Counted from the first letter of the stretch, positions 33,008 through 44,300 are shown. The stretch: 48,209 nucleotides of DNA from Desulfocapsa sp. (GCA_030145625.1 JAQYVF010000031.1:1-48209), one strand, 5' to 3'. Notes: a model not told the origin generated them from the sequence alone. Translations and numbers: made by a program.

Positions 33008-33083
33008 CACCCTGCTGCACGGTCTTAAAATTGCGATCAAAACTTACTGATTTTGATTATTCAGCCCTACATCAATCAGCAAG

Positions 33084-33102
33084 ACATGCAGGAGCTGCAT
33101 GT
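33084..33102. terminator. Hairpin between convergent genes
   Basis: ACATGCAG (33084-33091) pairs with CTGCATGT (33095-33102) around GAG. A second, bulged inverted repeat (GGGATTTT ... AAAATTCCC) lies 30 bp further right. Both are between the convergent M48 and HD-GYP genes and could end either transcript; T-runs are weak. Confidence 0.4.
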
Positions 33103-33186
33103 ATATTGTTACCAGAAACATTCTGGGATTTTAAAAAATCAAAATTCCCGGTATCCACCTCTGCATAATTTTTGAGCATGCTCGAA

Positions 33187-34632
33187 TCACTTAGCGAGTG
33201 TGTCATTCTCCCCCATTTCCCTTCTGATCTGGAAATTATTTTGCCAGGCCCGCAGGAAGGCCTCCACCACCATCGGATCAAACTGACTGCCCTTATTACG
33301 GATAATTTCATCAGCAGCTTCTTTAGTTGTAAGTCCTTGCCGGTAGGGACGATCCGAGGTCATGGCATCAAAGGTATCGGCAACGGCTAAAATTCTTGCC
33401 ACAACTGGCAACTCTTCACCATGCAAACCATTGGGATAACCACACCCGTCAAAACGCTCATGGTGATGCAGCACACCAGGAAGAGCTCCTTTTAAAAAAT
33501 CAGATTCCCTGATAATCGCCCCCCCCTTACTGACATGGGCGTCCATGGCCTGTCGTTCGCTGGAAGTAAGGGTGTCACATTTCTTCAAAATTTCATCAGA
33601 AATGCCGATTTTGCCAACATCGTGGAGAATAGCGGCCAGTTCAATATCATCAAGAATCTTGCCGTCAAAACCAAGTTCACAGGCAATGGCCACGGCATAT
33701 CGAGAAACCCGATCCGTATGGCCCTTAGTATACGGATCTCTGGCGTCAACCGCTGCCGTCAGTGATCTCAGGGCACCCTTGTAGCCCCGCTGCAGCCTTT
33801 CCGTCATTTCATTCAAGGCCATCCCCAGGTCCTGCAGTTCATCTCCGGTTGCAAGGCTTGCCTGGTCGCTGTACTCGCAGGCGGTATAACGTTCAGCCAC
33901 TCGATGCAAATGTTTAACGGGCCTCAATACAAGTCGATGGACCAGAAAATAGAGGGCAGAAATCACGACACCAACAATTGCCAGTGCTGCCCAGACAAGT
34001 ATGGTTTTGTTGCGCTGCAAGCTCTCTATGGTTTCGGTCATTGGGATAATCATGTTTAGCGCTCCCCTGACCTCACCCATTTCATACCCTTGATCACCAT
34101 GACATTCCAGACATGACAATTTCACCTCCAGCGGGACGATACGTTGATAAATCGGCTCACCATCCTGAAAGCTCTGCTCTGACAATCCTTGTCGTGATTT
34201 GACAAACCCCTGTTCTTGAAAGCGAATCAATGCCTGTCGCTCAAAAGGGGTAGGTTTATTGGCGGGATTCTTTAATTTCAGACTGGTGAGGCGGAACTTG
34301 TAAAGACCCTTTTCTTCCGCATAGTGAGACATCTCGCGGGTGACCATGGCCGGGTTCCTAAAAAAATAGTTCTTTCCCTGGCGGTCTTCAATAACTGTCT
34401 TCGGTAGAAAGGGATTAGCAACGATACCCGGTCGCTCTTTGACGAAAATTCCGCCATGGTCAGCAATCCAGGCACGGGTAATAATGACCTGCTGCAACAA
34501 AGAGATAGCCTGTACATCCACCTGTTTCAAAATGGCTTGCCGTGATTGCTGATAAATCCCAAAAAACAACAAACCAACTATAAGACTGATCAAGGGGGCC
34601 ATGGTGAGAATAAACTTCAAACGAAGACTCAT
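33187..34632 (-). CDS. Heme-binding sensor HD-GYP phosphodiesterase (DUF3365-like)
   Basis: The start is set at the ATG at 34632 (481 residues), directly after AAGGAAGG; a TTG seven codons upstream is less likely. A membrane segment (about 8-28) is followed by a periplasmic DUF3365/Tll0287-like domain. That domain contains the c-type heme motif CLECH (Cys174, Cys177, His178). A second membrane segment (about 215-238), a HAMP-like linker and a full HD-GYP domain follow: HDVGKIG with His337/Asp338, and HHERFDGCGYPNGL. HD-GYP proteins hydrolyse cyclic di-GMP. The heme suggests redox or gas (O2, NO) sensing, with output on biofilm or surface behaviour. No diguanylate cyclase is in the window. Confidence 0.92.
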   Translation of the reverse strand: MSLRLKFILTMAPLISLIVGLLFFGIYQQSRQAILKQVDVQAISLLQQVIITRAWIADHGGIFVKERPGIVANPFLPKTVIEDRQGKNYFFRNPAMVTREMSHYAEEKGLYKFRLTSLKLKNPANKPTPFERQALIRFQEQGFVKSRQGLSEQSFQDGEPIYQRIVPLEVKLSCLECHGDQGYEMGEVRGALNMIIPMTETIESLQRNKTILVWAALAIVGVVISALYFLVHRLVLRPVKHLHRVAERYTACEYSDQASLATGDELQDLGMALNEMTERLQRGYKGALRSLTAAVDARDPYTKGHTDRVSRYAVAIACELGFDGKILDDIELAAILHDVGKIGISDEILKKCDTLTSSERQAMDAHVSKGGAIIRESDFLKGALPGVLHHHERFDGCGYPNGLHGEELPVVARILAVADTFDAMTSDRPYRQGLTTKEAADEIIRNKGSQFDPMVVEAFLRAWQNNFQIRREMGENDTLAK

Positions 34633-34990
34633 AACCTTCCTTTTCAAGAACAATAAACTGCCGATATAGGTTAGGTGTTTCTGCCAGGATGTGCCATTAC
34701 TGCCTTCGAGTTAAATGCACCCCGTAGCCTTCCAACCTCTTTTCTTCTAATCTTCTCACAACCTGTAGAGAGGAGCAAGTTGTTTGCCAACCATCGTTAA
34801 AATTATCAGGACGTGACGTCCATGAAGATTTGTATCACTACAAATTAGCATCATGTTCCAGAATTCCCTTATCGGAACGAATTTTAAGCCAAGCCACTTT
34901 TGGTATCTGGTAAGCTTTTTCCTTGCCAAGAACAGCCCTATTCCGTATCCTCAGCATTTGTCTCCCTACTCTATTGCCCGAGGTACTGCC
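34633..34990. other. Divergent intergenic region, HD-GYP / xdhC
   Basis: No gene is seen. The region contains the palindrome ACGTGACGTC-like stretch near 34812-34820 and the second copy of the 41-bp repeat (34910-34950). An open frame from 34853 continues into xdhC, but its first 46 codons lack family similarity and a binding site. Confidence 0.5.
34910..34950 (+). repeat. 41-bp degenerate repeat, copy 2
   Basis: This is the second copy of the element at 32029-32069 (33 of 41 identical). Both copies are on the same strand and both are 40-75 bp upstream of a start codon. Confidence 0.6.
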
Positions 34991-36031
34991 ATGATCCCTG
35001 AACTCTTTTTAAATGATCTTTGCCAGAGAAAAACCTCCGGTGTACTAGCCACCGTCCTTCACTCTGACGGTCATGGTCCGGCAAGGGCCGGAGACAGGCT
35101 CTTTTTTTCCGGGGGCAAACTGGTAGCAGGAACCGTGGGTGGGGGGAGCAATGAGCAGCAGGTTCTCCAGGCCTGTGCTGCACTTACAACAAGTAGACAG
35201 CAACTTGATATCAGTTCATTTTTACCGAGCAGTCTTCCTTCCTGCGGCGGAAAACTCCAGGTCCTGCTGGAACGGAACGACCTCGGCCATACGGAAGAGA
35301 CCTCTTTCTGGGAGACTTTACAGCAACTGATTCCAGGCCCAGACCCTCTCCTCTTCCTCTCTCTGCTGGGAGAGTCAGATCAGCCTCCCAACTATCTGCT
35401 TGCTAATGAAAAAGGCGTGCTGGCGGCCTTAAATGAAGAAGACAGGTCAATAATGTTAGCACCTGAGATCTGGCAACAACTCATGACTGCTGAGCAGTGT
35501 TCTCTGCAAGAACTCACCATCGGTTCCACCCAATGCTCCGTCTTTATTCAACCGCTCAATCGTAATGGCCGACTTTTCCTTTTGGGAGCCGGGCATGTTG
35601 CCAAAGAAGTGGCCTGGCTGGCAAACCGGACCGGATTCCAGGTCATCATCGTGGATCCACGTCAGGAACTGATGCAGCCCGAACATTTTCCTGCAGCAAG
35701 CACTCTCTATCCTGAGAAATCCAATGATTTTTTTTCCAAGGATTCTATCGGGTCCAGAGATTTTTTGGTCATTGCCGGACCAGATCACGCCACTGATCTG
35801 GCCATCCTTGAGCAGGCGGCAAGCACGCCGGCACGCTATGTCGGAATGCTAGGCAGCCGAGGAAAAATTGCCTCATTTGAAAAAGTACTCAGAAAAAAAG
35901 AGCGCTGGCAAGCCCTTGAGAGTCGTCTTCACGCCCCCATCGGTATTCCCATCTCATCCAGAACTCCTGCCGAGGTAGCAGTCTCTATTGTGGCCGAACT
36001 CATTAAGATACGGGCAAACCCATCCGACTGA
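34991..36031 (+). CDS. xdhC: XdhC/CoxI-family molybdenum hydroxylase maturation factor
   Basis: The start is set at the ATG at 34991 (346 residues), preceded by GAGG; the longer frame adds unrelated sequence. The N-terminal XdhC/CoxI domain has SGGKLVAGTVGGGSNEQQVL. The C-terminal Rossmann domain has LFLLGAGHVAKEVAWLA, VDPRQ and ARYVGMLGSRGK, all typical. XdhC binds molybdenum cofactor and promotes its sulfuration before insertion into xanthine dehydrogenase-type enzymes. No molybdenum hydroxylase gene lies in the window, so the client enzyme is elsewhere. The protein stands alone on its transcript. Confidence 0.9.
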   Translation: MIPELFLNDLCQRKTSGVLATVLHSDGHGPARAGDRLFFSGGKLVAGTVGGGSNEQQVLQACAALTTSRQQLDISSFLPSSLPSCGGKLQVLLERNDLGHTEETSFWETLQQLIPGPDPLLFLSLLGESDQPPNYLLANEKGVLAALNEEDRSIMLAPEIWQQLMTAEQCSLQELTIGSTQCSVFIQPLNRNGRLFLLGAGHVAKEVAWLANRTGFQVIIVDPRQELMQPEHFPAASTLYPEKSNDFFSKDSIGSRDFLVIAGPDHATDLAILEQAASTPARYVGMLGSRGKIASFEKVLRKKERWQALESRLHAPIGIPISSRTPAEVAVSIVAELIKIRANPSD

Positions 36032-36205
36032 TATCGAAACGAAAAATACAAACATTGCCAGTGCTACCGGAGTATCAATATCAGGTCATGCGTTACCACA
36101 TTCTTATTTTTCATGACTTGACACCAGGTTTTCCTTTTTATTTATTGGAAAAAACGCAGCGCATGATGTCCCGAAACTCCAACACTTATTATATAACCAC
36201 TTTTT

Positions 36206-37213
36206 TCACTCTTTCGTTACAGTAAGGCAGGAGGGATGCAAAACATATTTTGCATAATCACCATATTTATCCTGAGATGTTAAACAATCCTCAGCTCTAT
36301 CAGGACAGGTAAAGTCGGAATTAACATTTTTTATCCGTGAGGTTACTTTTTCTTCAATAATCGGGTCGTCGTAACTATTACAGTTATTCCCTTCGTCCCA
36401 AGTTCCATCTACGTAATCTGACAATTCAAATTGGGTATTGTATTCCCAGGCCTTAACTCTTTTCTTATGTTTGAGAGAAGCAATAATTTGAGTTTCACAC
36501 GTTATGTATGGCCTGTTAAAGAAATTAGCGATACCTCCTTTTAACGGATCTTTTTCTTTGAGCAGGATTTTATTCCAAAATCGCCAGCCATTCAAATTGG
36601 CTACAAGATCGGAAAAGGAAAAAATTCCTGTCGTTGTATAACCAAATTTTCCAGATTCTTGCTCCTTGCCCCACTTGAGAGCTTGCTCAAGAGTGTAATC
36701 CTCATACTGAGTTAACTCAAAATATTGCCAACCCTCAGCGAAAAAATGACCAATTTTATCCAGCCCAATAAGATGGTCATTGACATTGACTACATCACTC
36801 AACTCCTTAATGTTTAAGGAGAAACCTTCCAAGTAACCTATGTCACGATAAATAGAGTCGTTTAAGGATAACGAGTAACTTTGCCTGGCCAGCAACCTGC
36901 GTAATTGCTTATCCAGATCATACCCCTTAAGTCCCCAGGATGCGGTAAAGGATTGAAAAATTGCTTTTCTAAGTTCTGTATAGAGGACTTCTTCATTACA
37001 AAATTCATCTTTTTCTATTTTTCCGAAATCATCTTGTTTGGCATTGGCTTTTTGAATCCCCTCTTGTATTCGTTGGTTAAAAATTGTGTTGATAATAGTT
37101 CGGCTATTATCCAGTTTCAGTTTTCTTGGGGTTACGCTGTCAATTTCAGCCGCGAAACCGGCTTGAAATACAAAAACATTTATTAACACGCATAAAACAA
37201 CTATCTTTTGCAT
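36206..37213 (-). CDS. Secreted protein of unknown function
   Basis: The start is set at the ATG at 37213 (335 residues), which gives a clear signal peptide (IVVLCVLINVFVFQAGFAAE); the longer frame adds 23 residues. No family can be named. The mature protein has a conserved-looking core DKIGHFFAEGWQYFE followed by TTGIFSFSDLVANLNGWRFW, where the histidine and acidic residues could form a site. Four cysteines in the last third (in PYITCETQ, GNNCNS, FTCPDRAEDC) and one near the end suggest disulfides. The gene is AT-rich compared with its neighbours. It has no operon partner, since an IS256 fragment separates it from the next gene. Confidence 0.7.
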   Translation of the reverse strand: MQKIVVLCVLINVFVFQAGFAAEIDSVTPRKLKLDNSRTIINTIFNQRIQEGIQKANAKQDDFGKIEKDEFCNEEVLYTELRKAIFQSFTASWGLKGYDLDKQLRRLLARQSYSLSLNDSIYRDIGYLEGFSLNIKELSDVVNVNDHLIGLDKIGHFFAEGWQYFELTQYEDYTLEQALKWGKEQESGKFGYTTTGIFSFSDLVANLNGWRFWNKILLKEKDPLKGGIANFFNRPYITCETQIIASLKHKKRVKAWEYNTQFELSDYVDGTWDEGNNCNSYDDPIIEEKVTSRIKNVNSDFTCPDRAEDCLTSQDKYGDYAKYVLHPSCLTVTKE

Positions 37214-37553
37214 GTTAATAAACAAAAGCGCCTCAACTCCTAACAACCCGTTATTCAATAACATTTTTCCAATTACAACCAAAGGTGGAATTCAAAAGAA
37301 ACATTAAAAACAAATCATGTACCCATCTGAAATCAATAGGTAAAACAAATCACAGCAAAAAGAGAGCAGGTCATAAGTAGGATAAAATCATTGAACTGAA
37401 AAAGCCAGGAGAGTTTAGCGAAGATCTGCTCACAGAATTGTTACGTAACGGTGCAAGGCGATCAATTGCTGAGGCAGTTGAAAGGCGTATTGCAGAAGCT
37501 TCACAATCATTTTGGAAAATGATTGGAAAAAAAATCTTGGAAAACGTTCGCTG
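37214..37553. other. Intergenic region with IS256 fragment
   Basis: This gap holds the 5' region of the secreted unknown gene (minus strand) and an IS256-type transposase fragment (separate entry). Nothing else is seen. Confidence 0.5.
37381..37500 (+). pseudogene. IS256-family transposase N-terminal fragment
   Basis: The frame starting after TAG at 37378-37380 reads IIELKKPGEFSEDLLTELL followed by RNGARRSIAEAVERRIAEA, the typical N-terminus of IS256-type transposases. Similarity is lost after about residue 40. No catalytic DDE part follows, so this is a remnant. Confidence 0.75.
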
Positions 37554-38108
37554 TTATTGCAGGCGATACTTTATTCTGACAGCAAAAAGATGGTCCGCAG
37601 GGGTCCCTAATCCCGTACATTCCCATGACAAATGATATTGATAGTTCTGATTATCAATCTGTTCATTCGCTATATCTGCATGGATAGGGGCATATTGGCC
37701 AGAGCTCAGACTGGCAGAGTCTGCAGCAATACTAATGACATGGATTTGATGGTCGCTTAATGCATGTTTTGCAAATGTCATTTTACAGTTAATACCGCTC
37801 TCTTCTATGTATGTTGATAACTGAGAGATAATTGCACCATCGGGCAGAGTGACGGAGGCCGTAGCAGCTGTCAGTCCATTTTTGAGTGCAAGATATCCCG
37901 ACGAGTATATCATCACAGGTCTTGAATATGCTGTCGTGTCCGAATCAAGTGTGAATGCAGCACTGGAAATGGTGTGATATTGATCTCCTTGAAACAGGCG
38001 GCTTCCCATGGGAATGACGACAACTTTGTCAGCAGCGAGACAACTTGCACTGACAATCAATAAACAATACACCCCTCCTAAGAAGGCAGATATGATTCGA
38101 CGGTACAT
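37554..38108 (-). CDS. Small secreted protein of unknown function
   Basis: The start is set at the ATG at 38108 (184 residues), five bases after GGAGG. A signal peptide covers about residues 1-26 (YCLLIVSASCLAADK). The mature part is rich in Ser, Thr, Ala and beta-prone stretches (GQYHTISS-like and SAAFTLDSD segments) and has a pair of cysteines (INCKMTF, WECTGLG) that could form a disulfide. I do not recognise the family. It follows the large subtilase gene on the same strand, with a strong hairpin between, so a shared transcript is possible. Confidence 0.75.
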   Translation of the reverse strand: MYRRIISAFLGGVYCLLIVSASCLAADKVVVIPMGSRLFQGDQYHTISSAAFTLDSDTTAYSRPVMIYSSGYLALKNGLTAATASVTLPDGAIISQLSTYIEESGINCKMTFAKHALSDHQIHVISIAADSASLSSGQYAPIHADIANEQIDNQNYQYHLSWECTGLGTPADHLFAVRIKYRLQ

Positions 38109-38182
38109 TAGTTCCTCCAAGGTATTGGCGATACTATTTCAACAGCTGTATCAATTGCTTGTGTGGTTTTCTGTCTGAATAA

Positions 38183-38224
38183 TCCTGGACACAATACCAT
38201 TAGCAAATGGTATTGTGTCCAGGA
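38183..38224. terminator. 19-bp perfect hairpin after the subtilase gene
   Basis: TCCTGGACACAATACCATT (38183-38201) pairs perfectly with 38206-38224 around a four-base loop. It lies 122 bp after the subtilase stop and 75 bp before the next start. Only TTATT follows on the minus strand, so it may be an RNA-stabilising structure, a terminator or a palindromic mobile remnant. Confidence 0.55.
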
Positions 38225-38345
38225 AGTTACTCGGAGTTACTGGCTTTGCCGGAGTAATACATTTACCTACCCGTCCAGCCGCTGCCTCGTGCCATTTCCG
38301 TGAGCTCTCCACGCATGCCCTGTATGGGGAAACTGCATTACAGCT

Positions 38346-41300
38346 TTAGTCTCGTTTTCCGAGAGGCGAAATATCGACAGCAGCGTCCCCTTTCTTATTC
38401 ACCAAAATCTTAAGGAGGCTCTGCTGTCGTTCCTTCCATGCACCCAACGGAATCTCACGATGCACATGAGCATCACGGAGATCTCTCAGCATCAGCCCAA
38501 TCAGCCTGGTGGATTGAGATCGGGATTTGGACTCCTTCAGCATCGCCAAACGTGTATTAAACGCCCGTGACGACACCGGAACCTTATGTTCCGGATCAAT
38601 AATCTGCACATAGTGCGATTGTTTTGACAGACCACGATACCTGGCGCTCTTGAGATATACACCATAGGTACCCGGTGCCGTTCCCTTGGGAATTATCGCA
38701 GTGATCGATTTCCTTCTCGGATCTGGCTTGACTTCTTTCAATGGTATTCTCGTCTTACCCGATACGAGTATTACCTCACGCACTTCTCTGAAAGTGCCTT
38801 TATCGACACCAATGCTTATCGCTTGATCCCGACCAGCATCGATGATTTCGGGTTTGACAGAAGCAACAGTTGGTATTGTCAATGAAACAGGGATCTGTGC
38901 AAGTGGCATATCCCCGTACATGACAACGATTGTGCCCATCTTTGCCCTCGAAGGGACAAAAGTCTGTGAATAACTTCCATCCAGATTGTCGGTAACAGTC
39001 GATGTGGACTTGAGAAATCCGTCGGATGAAATAGTGATAGAATCACTGTGACCAGGCCCGATGAGCGAGCCACCCACGGAAACGGGAGTTACGGTTACAG
39101 TCACACCACCTCCGTCTGGCGTTGATTCATCGGGAGTAATATCAATCTCCGGATTCTTTTCGTCGATCTTCATGCCGATAGCAAGTCCGTGCACTGTTTC
39201 CCGCCTGAATGGATCACACTCGGCAATCCCCCTGGCGACGGACGTGAACTGATAGTATCCTGCGATTTCGGTTTCCCGAAACCTTTCGTAGTAGGTGCCT
39301 GCTTTTTCCGACAACTTCACTGGCACCGGTTTCAGATCCTTTCTGAACTGTGGGAGATCTCCAAACTCCCTCTGAAAAGCCATCATCATGCGCTGCTCAA
39401 CACTCAGCAAATCTCCTTTAATCTCCTTTGGTATCTTATCAAGCTGCTGCTGGGTTATCCCTGCTGATGACAGGAAGTTTCCGACATTGATCAATGGCAC
39501 ATTGACTGTAACCACAACGTTCGCCGTTGTGATAGGTGATTGCTTCTCCTCTGTCAGATCAATCTTGAGTGGAATCGCCGCTCCAGGCGCCCAGTATGAG
39601 CCGCCAGAGGGAAGAGGGAGATTCATCGACATATGAATACTCGATTCACTCATCACCGAAGACGAATACTGCACGGGATGGGATGATGGGTTGGATATGG
39701 TCATCTTCCACATACCTCCGTGCTCCACCGATGCCCCGGTTATAAGGGGATAGCCAATCTTCAGCAGGTTGTAGGAGCTCTTGGTGATAGCAGTAACCTT
39801 GCCGCCAAAGAGATGCGCATTCGATCTGTTAATTGTCACACCCTCGGGACTTGTAACCGAGAGGTTCAGCTTCTCCGATGGTGTGTCCCACGTAGCGATA
39901 AACGTCGTGCCATAGTCCTTGCGATTGATTGGAATTTCAATAACATGTTGTTCCCCAGGAGCAAGTGTCGCCACAGGATCAATAATCATGTCGCTGTTTG
40001 TTGCTCCTGCAACGGCATTGACAAAGAACTTGTCCAGGCCCAACGAACTTTGGGTAACGTGGAAAAAACCATCTGCTGTGCTATTTGCAAGAAGCTGAAG
40101 CAAATTGATATCGATACCGGTGTAGGCGTCTCCTCCCACCGTACCGAAGCCAACGGAGTAAACGTTGATATCATTTGCGTCGAATTGCTGTAAGAATGCC
40201 GCCTCAGAGGGATTTCCGCCAGAGGTCTTCTTCCCGTCAGAAAAGAAAACGATGGCTTTTCGACGTCCAGCGGTTGTCCCTGACGTCATGACATCAAGGG
40301 CCTTCTGCAATGCCCCCCGAATATCGGTGGAACCGGCGGCAGTGAGATTCTGAACAGCGGTTCTCATATCGCCAATATTGCCTGCACCAAAATCGGTAAG
40401 CTGATCGGTCGGGCCAAAATCTACCGTAATGCTCTGAGCGCCGATATCTCCGGAAAAACTCACTTGCGCCAGGCGGTCCTGGGCATCAAGACGCATCAGA
40501 TCCAAAAACAGATTGGCCGAGTTCTTGAGAACATCGATCTTCATCTGTTCACCCGATGAAACCGGAACGTTGCCGGCCATGCTGCCGCTTCGGTCAAAGA
40601 CCAGGACAACATCGGCAACCCTGGCAACCTGGGCCAGCGCAAGGTTTATTTCCTTATGCTCAAGGACATCGTTATTGTGATCCACCTGAATCAGAATGAA
40701 CACGTCATTCTCCAAGAGATCGTTTACCGTTGTCCCCGCTCCAAGCAAAGCATCCGCATTCGCCTGGCTTATCTGTACCGTTGACGTATGTGATACAGAT
40801 CCATTGATTGCCATGGGATTGAACATTTGCTGAGCAGTGTCGGTCAAGACAACATCACCACCCAGATACACATCATCAGAGAGAAGGATGCGGTAGCCAA
40901 AGTTGCTGCCGGTGGATTTCGCCCCGTTGTTCTCCACGCTCCAGGTGAACGTCATGTTTGTATTCAGGGCCTGGATGGTAACACGGTCGTCACAAAGGAC
41001 CTCCAGCTCTGCCAGGTCCGGATAGGGAAATCCCACAAGGGAGTAGTCCTGATAGGCCTGGGGCACATCAAAACCGGTCACACGGGCTTTCCAATGACCA
41101 ACCTGACCAACAGGAACGTTCTGCACAAAAACCTGCTCAACGTTATTGAGGTGATCCTTCCCCTGGGTGGCAACCCACGTGCCGTTGCCAGTGAGATCAT
41201 TGGCCTGTACGTACTCATCGACATTGGAAGGGTTTCCAGCCGGAATGGTCGGCGTCACGATAATGGCAGTGCCCGCGATCTGCTGCGCGTCGGTCAGAGG

Positions 41301-44300
41301 GTTGCCGTTGATATCTGTAATGCTTTGTCCGAGCTGCCATGGGTAATAAATCGTGTTGTCTGGTGCAACAAGCTCAAGGTCCAGATCATTAACCAACGTG
41401 GGAGACGTTCCCGGGGTTTGAACCGCGCCCTCTTTGTCGTCCCAGGCCAGAGTCAGCCTGAGAGGTCCGACGGCATCCACAACAAAATCATACTCCTTCT
41501 GGACACTTTGAGTCACTGCATCCTGGATGATATGATTCGGTATTGGTAGCCCGTCCACCAGGCGATTCTCACGAATCAGCTCGACGGCGGCAAGGGCATC
41601 GACATTGCCCCATCCTGTGGCAAAATCCGGTCCGGCTGTTGCCGAAGGGATACCGAGGCCATCGTTACCGTTGGCTTGATTGTTGTCCGAATCGATGTCG
41701 GCGCTGGCGGCTGCGCGCACATTGGCAGCGACTTCGTCACGAGCCGTCTGGATGGTGATTGCCCGGAGCGTCGAAGGATAAGGAGGATTGTCGCTGATGT
41801 TGGTTCCCAGCGGAGTGGAGTAGGTATTCTGCCACGCCTCAAGCATGAGGGCGTAAACACCTGCGGTAGCCGGAGCCGCCATCGATGTCCCGCCCATCCA
41901 TGTGTAGCCTTGCCGGTTGTCGTGCCCGGTTCTCGCTACATTGACCAGCACGGTGGCACCATTATTTAAACCAGTCCCTACAACGGTCATGTCGGCAACA
42001 TTTGTGCCCGCGAATGAATTGTCGAAGCGGACTTCAATCCTGTCACCGGGAAGAGGTCCGCCCCATGTGGCAATATCTCCGGCCGGTATATTGCCAAGTG
42101 CCTCAAGTCTGCTTTTTACGGTTGCAGCGTCGGCATCGAAGTTGATATTTGCCGTCGTTGAACCGTTGAAAGTAAGCTGGAAGGTCCCTGTCGTCGGCGT
42201 ACCGTTCTCGATGCTTACCCGTTGTATCTCATTCTCATCGGTCCACGTCGATCGAATCGAGGTCCCGGGAGCAACGACGTCAGGCTTGATGCGTCCGTCA
42301 TGGGTCGGTCCCATGCTGCTGCCATCACCAAGGCGATTATTGCTGCGGAACCAGTTTCCCAGTATCAGGGCATTTTTTGCCTGATTGAGAATGGAATAAT
42401 AGCCACGCAGATCACCATACTGAGGATTGTCTCTGCCGTTATTCGCCGATGTGCCAATGGAAGGTTTCCTCGGAATGCTTTTACCGTTATACGAGGCGCC
42501 TCCATGTATTGCCTGATCGACAATGCGTTCACCCGCACTGTAATCACCAACTGTTCCCAAAATATGAGAGTGGGTTGACAGATCCATTGAATGGTCAGCA
42601 ATATACTTGCTAATTCCATTCAGGCCACAGGAATCTGGGCCATCGATGAGTCCTGCTTCCGGCGCCATGCCTCGAAACTGAAACGGCGTCCCATTGTTTG
42701 GATTACCATTGATGTCATTCTGACTGCTTCTGATTCCGTTTCCTGCGGCAATGCCCGCCACATGAGTACCGTGCGCCGCCGAAGTGCTCGGATCGTCTAA
42801 CACGATATTTGCCGCGAGGTCATCATGGGTGCCGTCAAGACCGTATTCGCAAATGCCGATGTTTACCCCAATACCCGTCAGCCCGGTATAGTTCGGCATC
42901 CCGCCCACGAGAACGAGGTCTCCAGCAACATTTGTCTGCGCATCCTGGACATCATCGACATGCATAAATGGCCGGGTATTATCGTTCGTGATCAAGTGCG
43001 GTGCCGGTCCTGGGCCGATCCATTCAACTTCATCGTTTTCAGCCAGGTCGACGATCTCGTCTGCGCTGCAGGTCCCGACGTAGTAATGATCTCCCTGGGC
43101 CTCCAGCGTACATGGACTCGCACTGGCAATCTGTTTGACCCGCACATAATCGACGTCCCCGGAGAAGAGTACTGAGACTCGGATCTTGCCCGAGGAATCC
43201 AGCACGTAGTTCTTGGGGGTATCGATGTCGATCTGCTCTATCAAGTAACGCGCGTAATTGCGCAACAGAACATTCGGATCGATCTTGTCTTCAGGTTCCA
43301 GCGGCGTAAAGTTCCTGAACACACCGCTGAGCTCGGGGGAACTAAGTGCACTTTCTTTGTTTACCGAACCATACGACCGGAACCTTGGGAGAGGCGAGGT
43401 CATACGGATTTTCTGCTGCTCGATATGCCACCGTTTTTTGCAGGTCAGAGGACGTGCGAGTGAGATGATTCCATGCTTGCTCTTGAGCGAAGATGCTTGC
43501 AGAGTATCGACGAATTGAGAGTGTAGATATGCGCTCGGCCAATGGTCGCCGCTTCGCAGAGGAACCTTCTCTCTCTGGAAATCGGAGTCCAACCCGGCAT
43601 CATACGGATAGGTGATGTGCATGACACCCTGGGCGCTCCCATTCCCCGTCATATCGTAAAGCGCAAGCCGCCAGGCAACCCCACGAGCAAGGTCCGCGTC
43701 GGTAACGGTGTAAGACAAGCTGAGCGGAGATGTACCGGTTTTTTCATCATAGGGTGAGGCAGGGTCCGCAAGTGACGGCCGACGTCGACCTGTGAGAACC
43801 GCTTGCAGTGTGTTGCTTTCTCCTGTCCATTCAACAGAGATCGTGAGATTACCGGGGGCAAGCACATTGAACAATTGGAACGGAACCGAGTTGTCACCAT
43901 CGATGGTGAAGGGAATGTCCTTGGTGACCATTTCTATTGTCGGTGATGGGTCCTCCGTTTCCGTCTTACAGTTGCCGATGGCAATCCACTTGGGGAAGCG
44001 AGTCAATCTGTCATAGCGATAGAGAGTACGTTTTTTCTTTTTATCGATCAGAAGGAAGTACGCTGGTGATTTCACCCTTCTGATTACCGTCCTTGGAAGA
44101 AATGCTCCCTTGGGCACCGTCCACGTCTTAATTACCATGTTCTTCGCTTCGCGCAGGGGAATATCATACGTATTCCTCTTTGATTCCATGAGAACATACT
44201 GGATCTCTGATCGAGACTCCTTGAAGAACATGGTGAACGGATGGCGTGACGCTTGCGCCTTTGCCAATCGAATCTGATGCATCGGCTTGAGGGGAACCTT

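Noticed and set aside
34853-34990. Longer N-terminus of XdhC
   Set aside because: The XdhC family begins at MIPELFLNDL, which has its own GAGG; the upstream codons overlap the 41-bp repeat.
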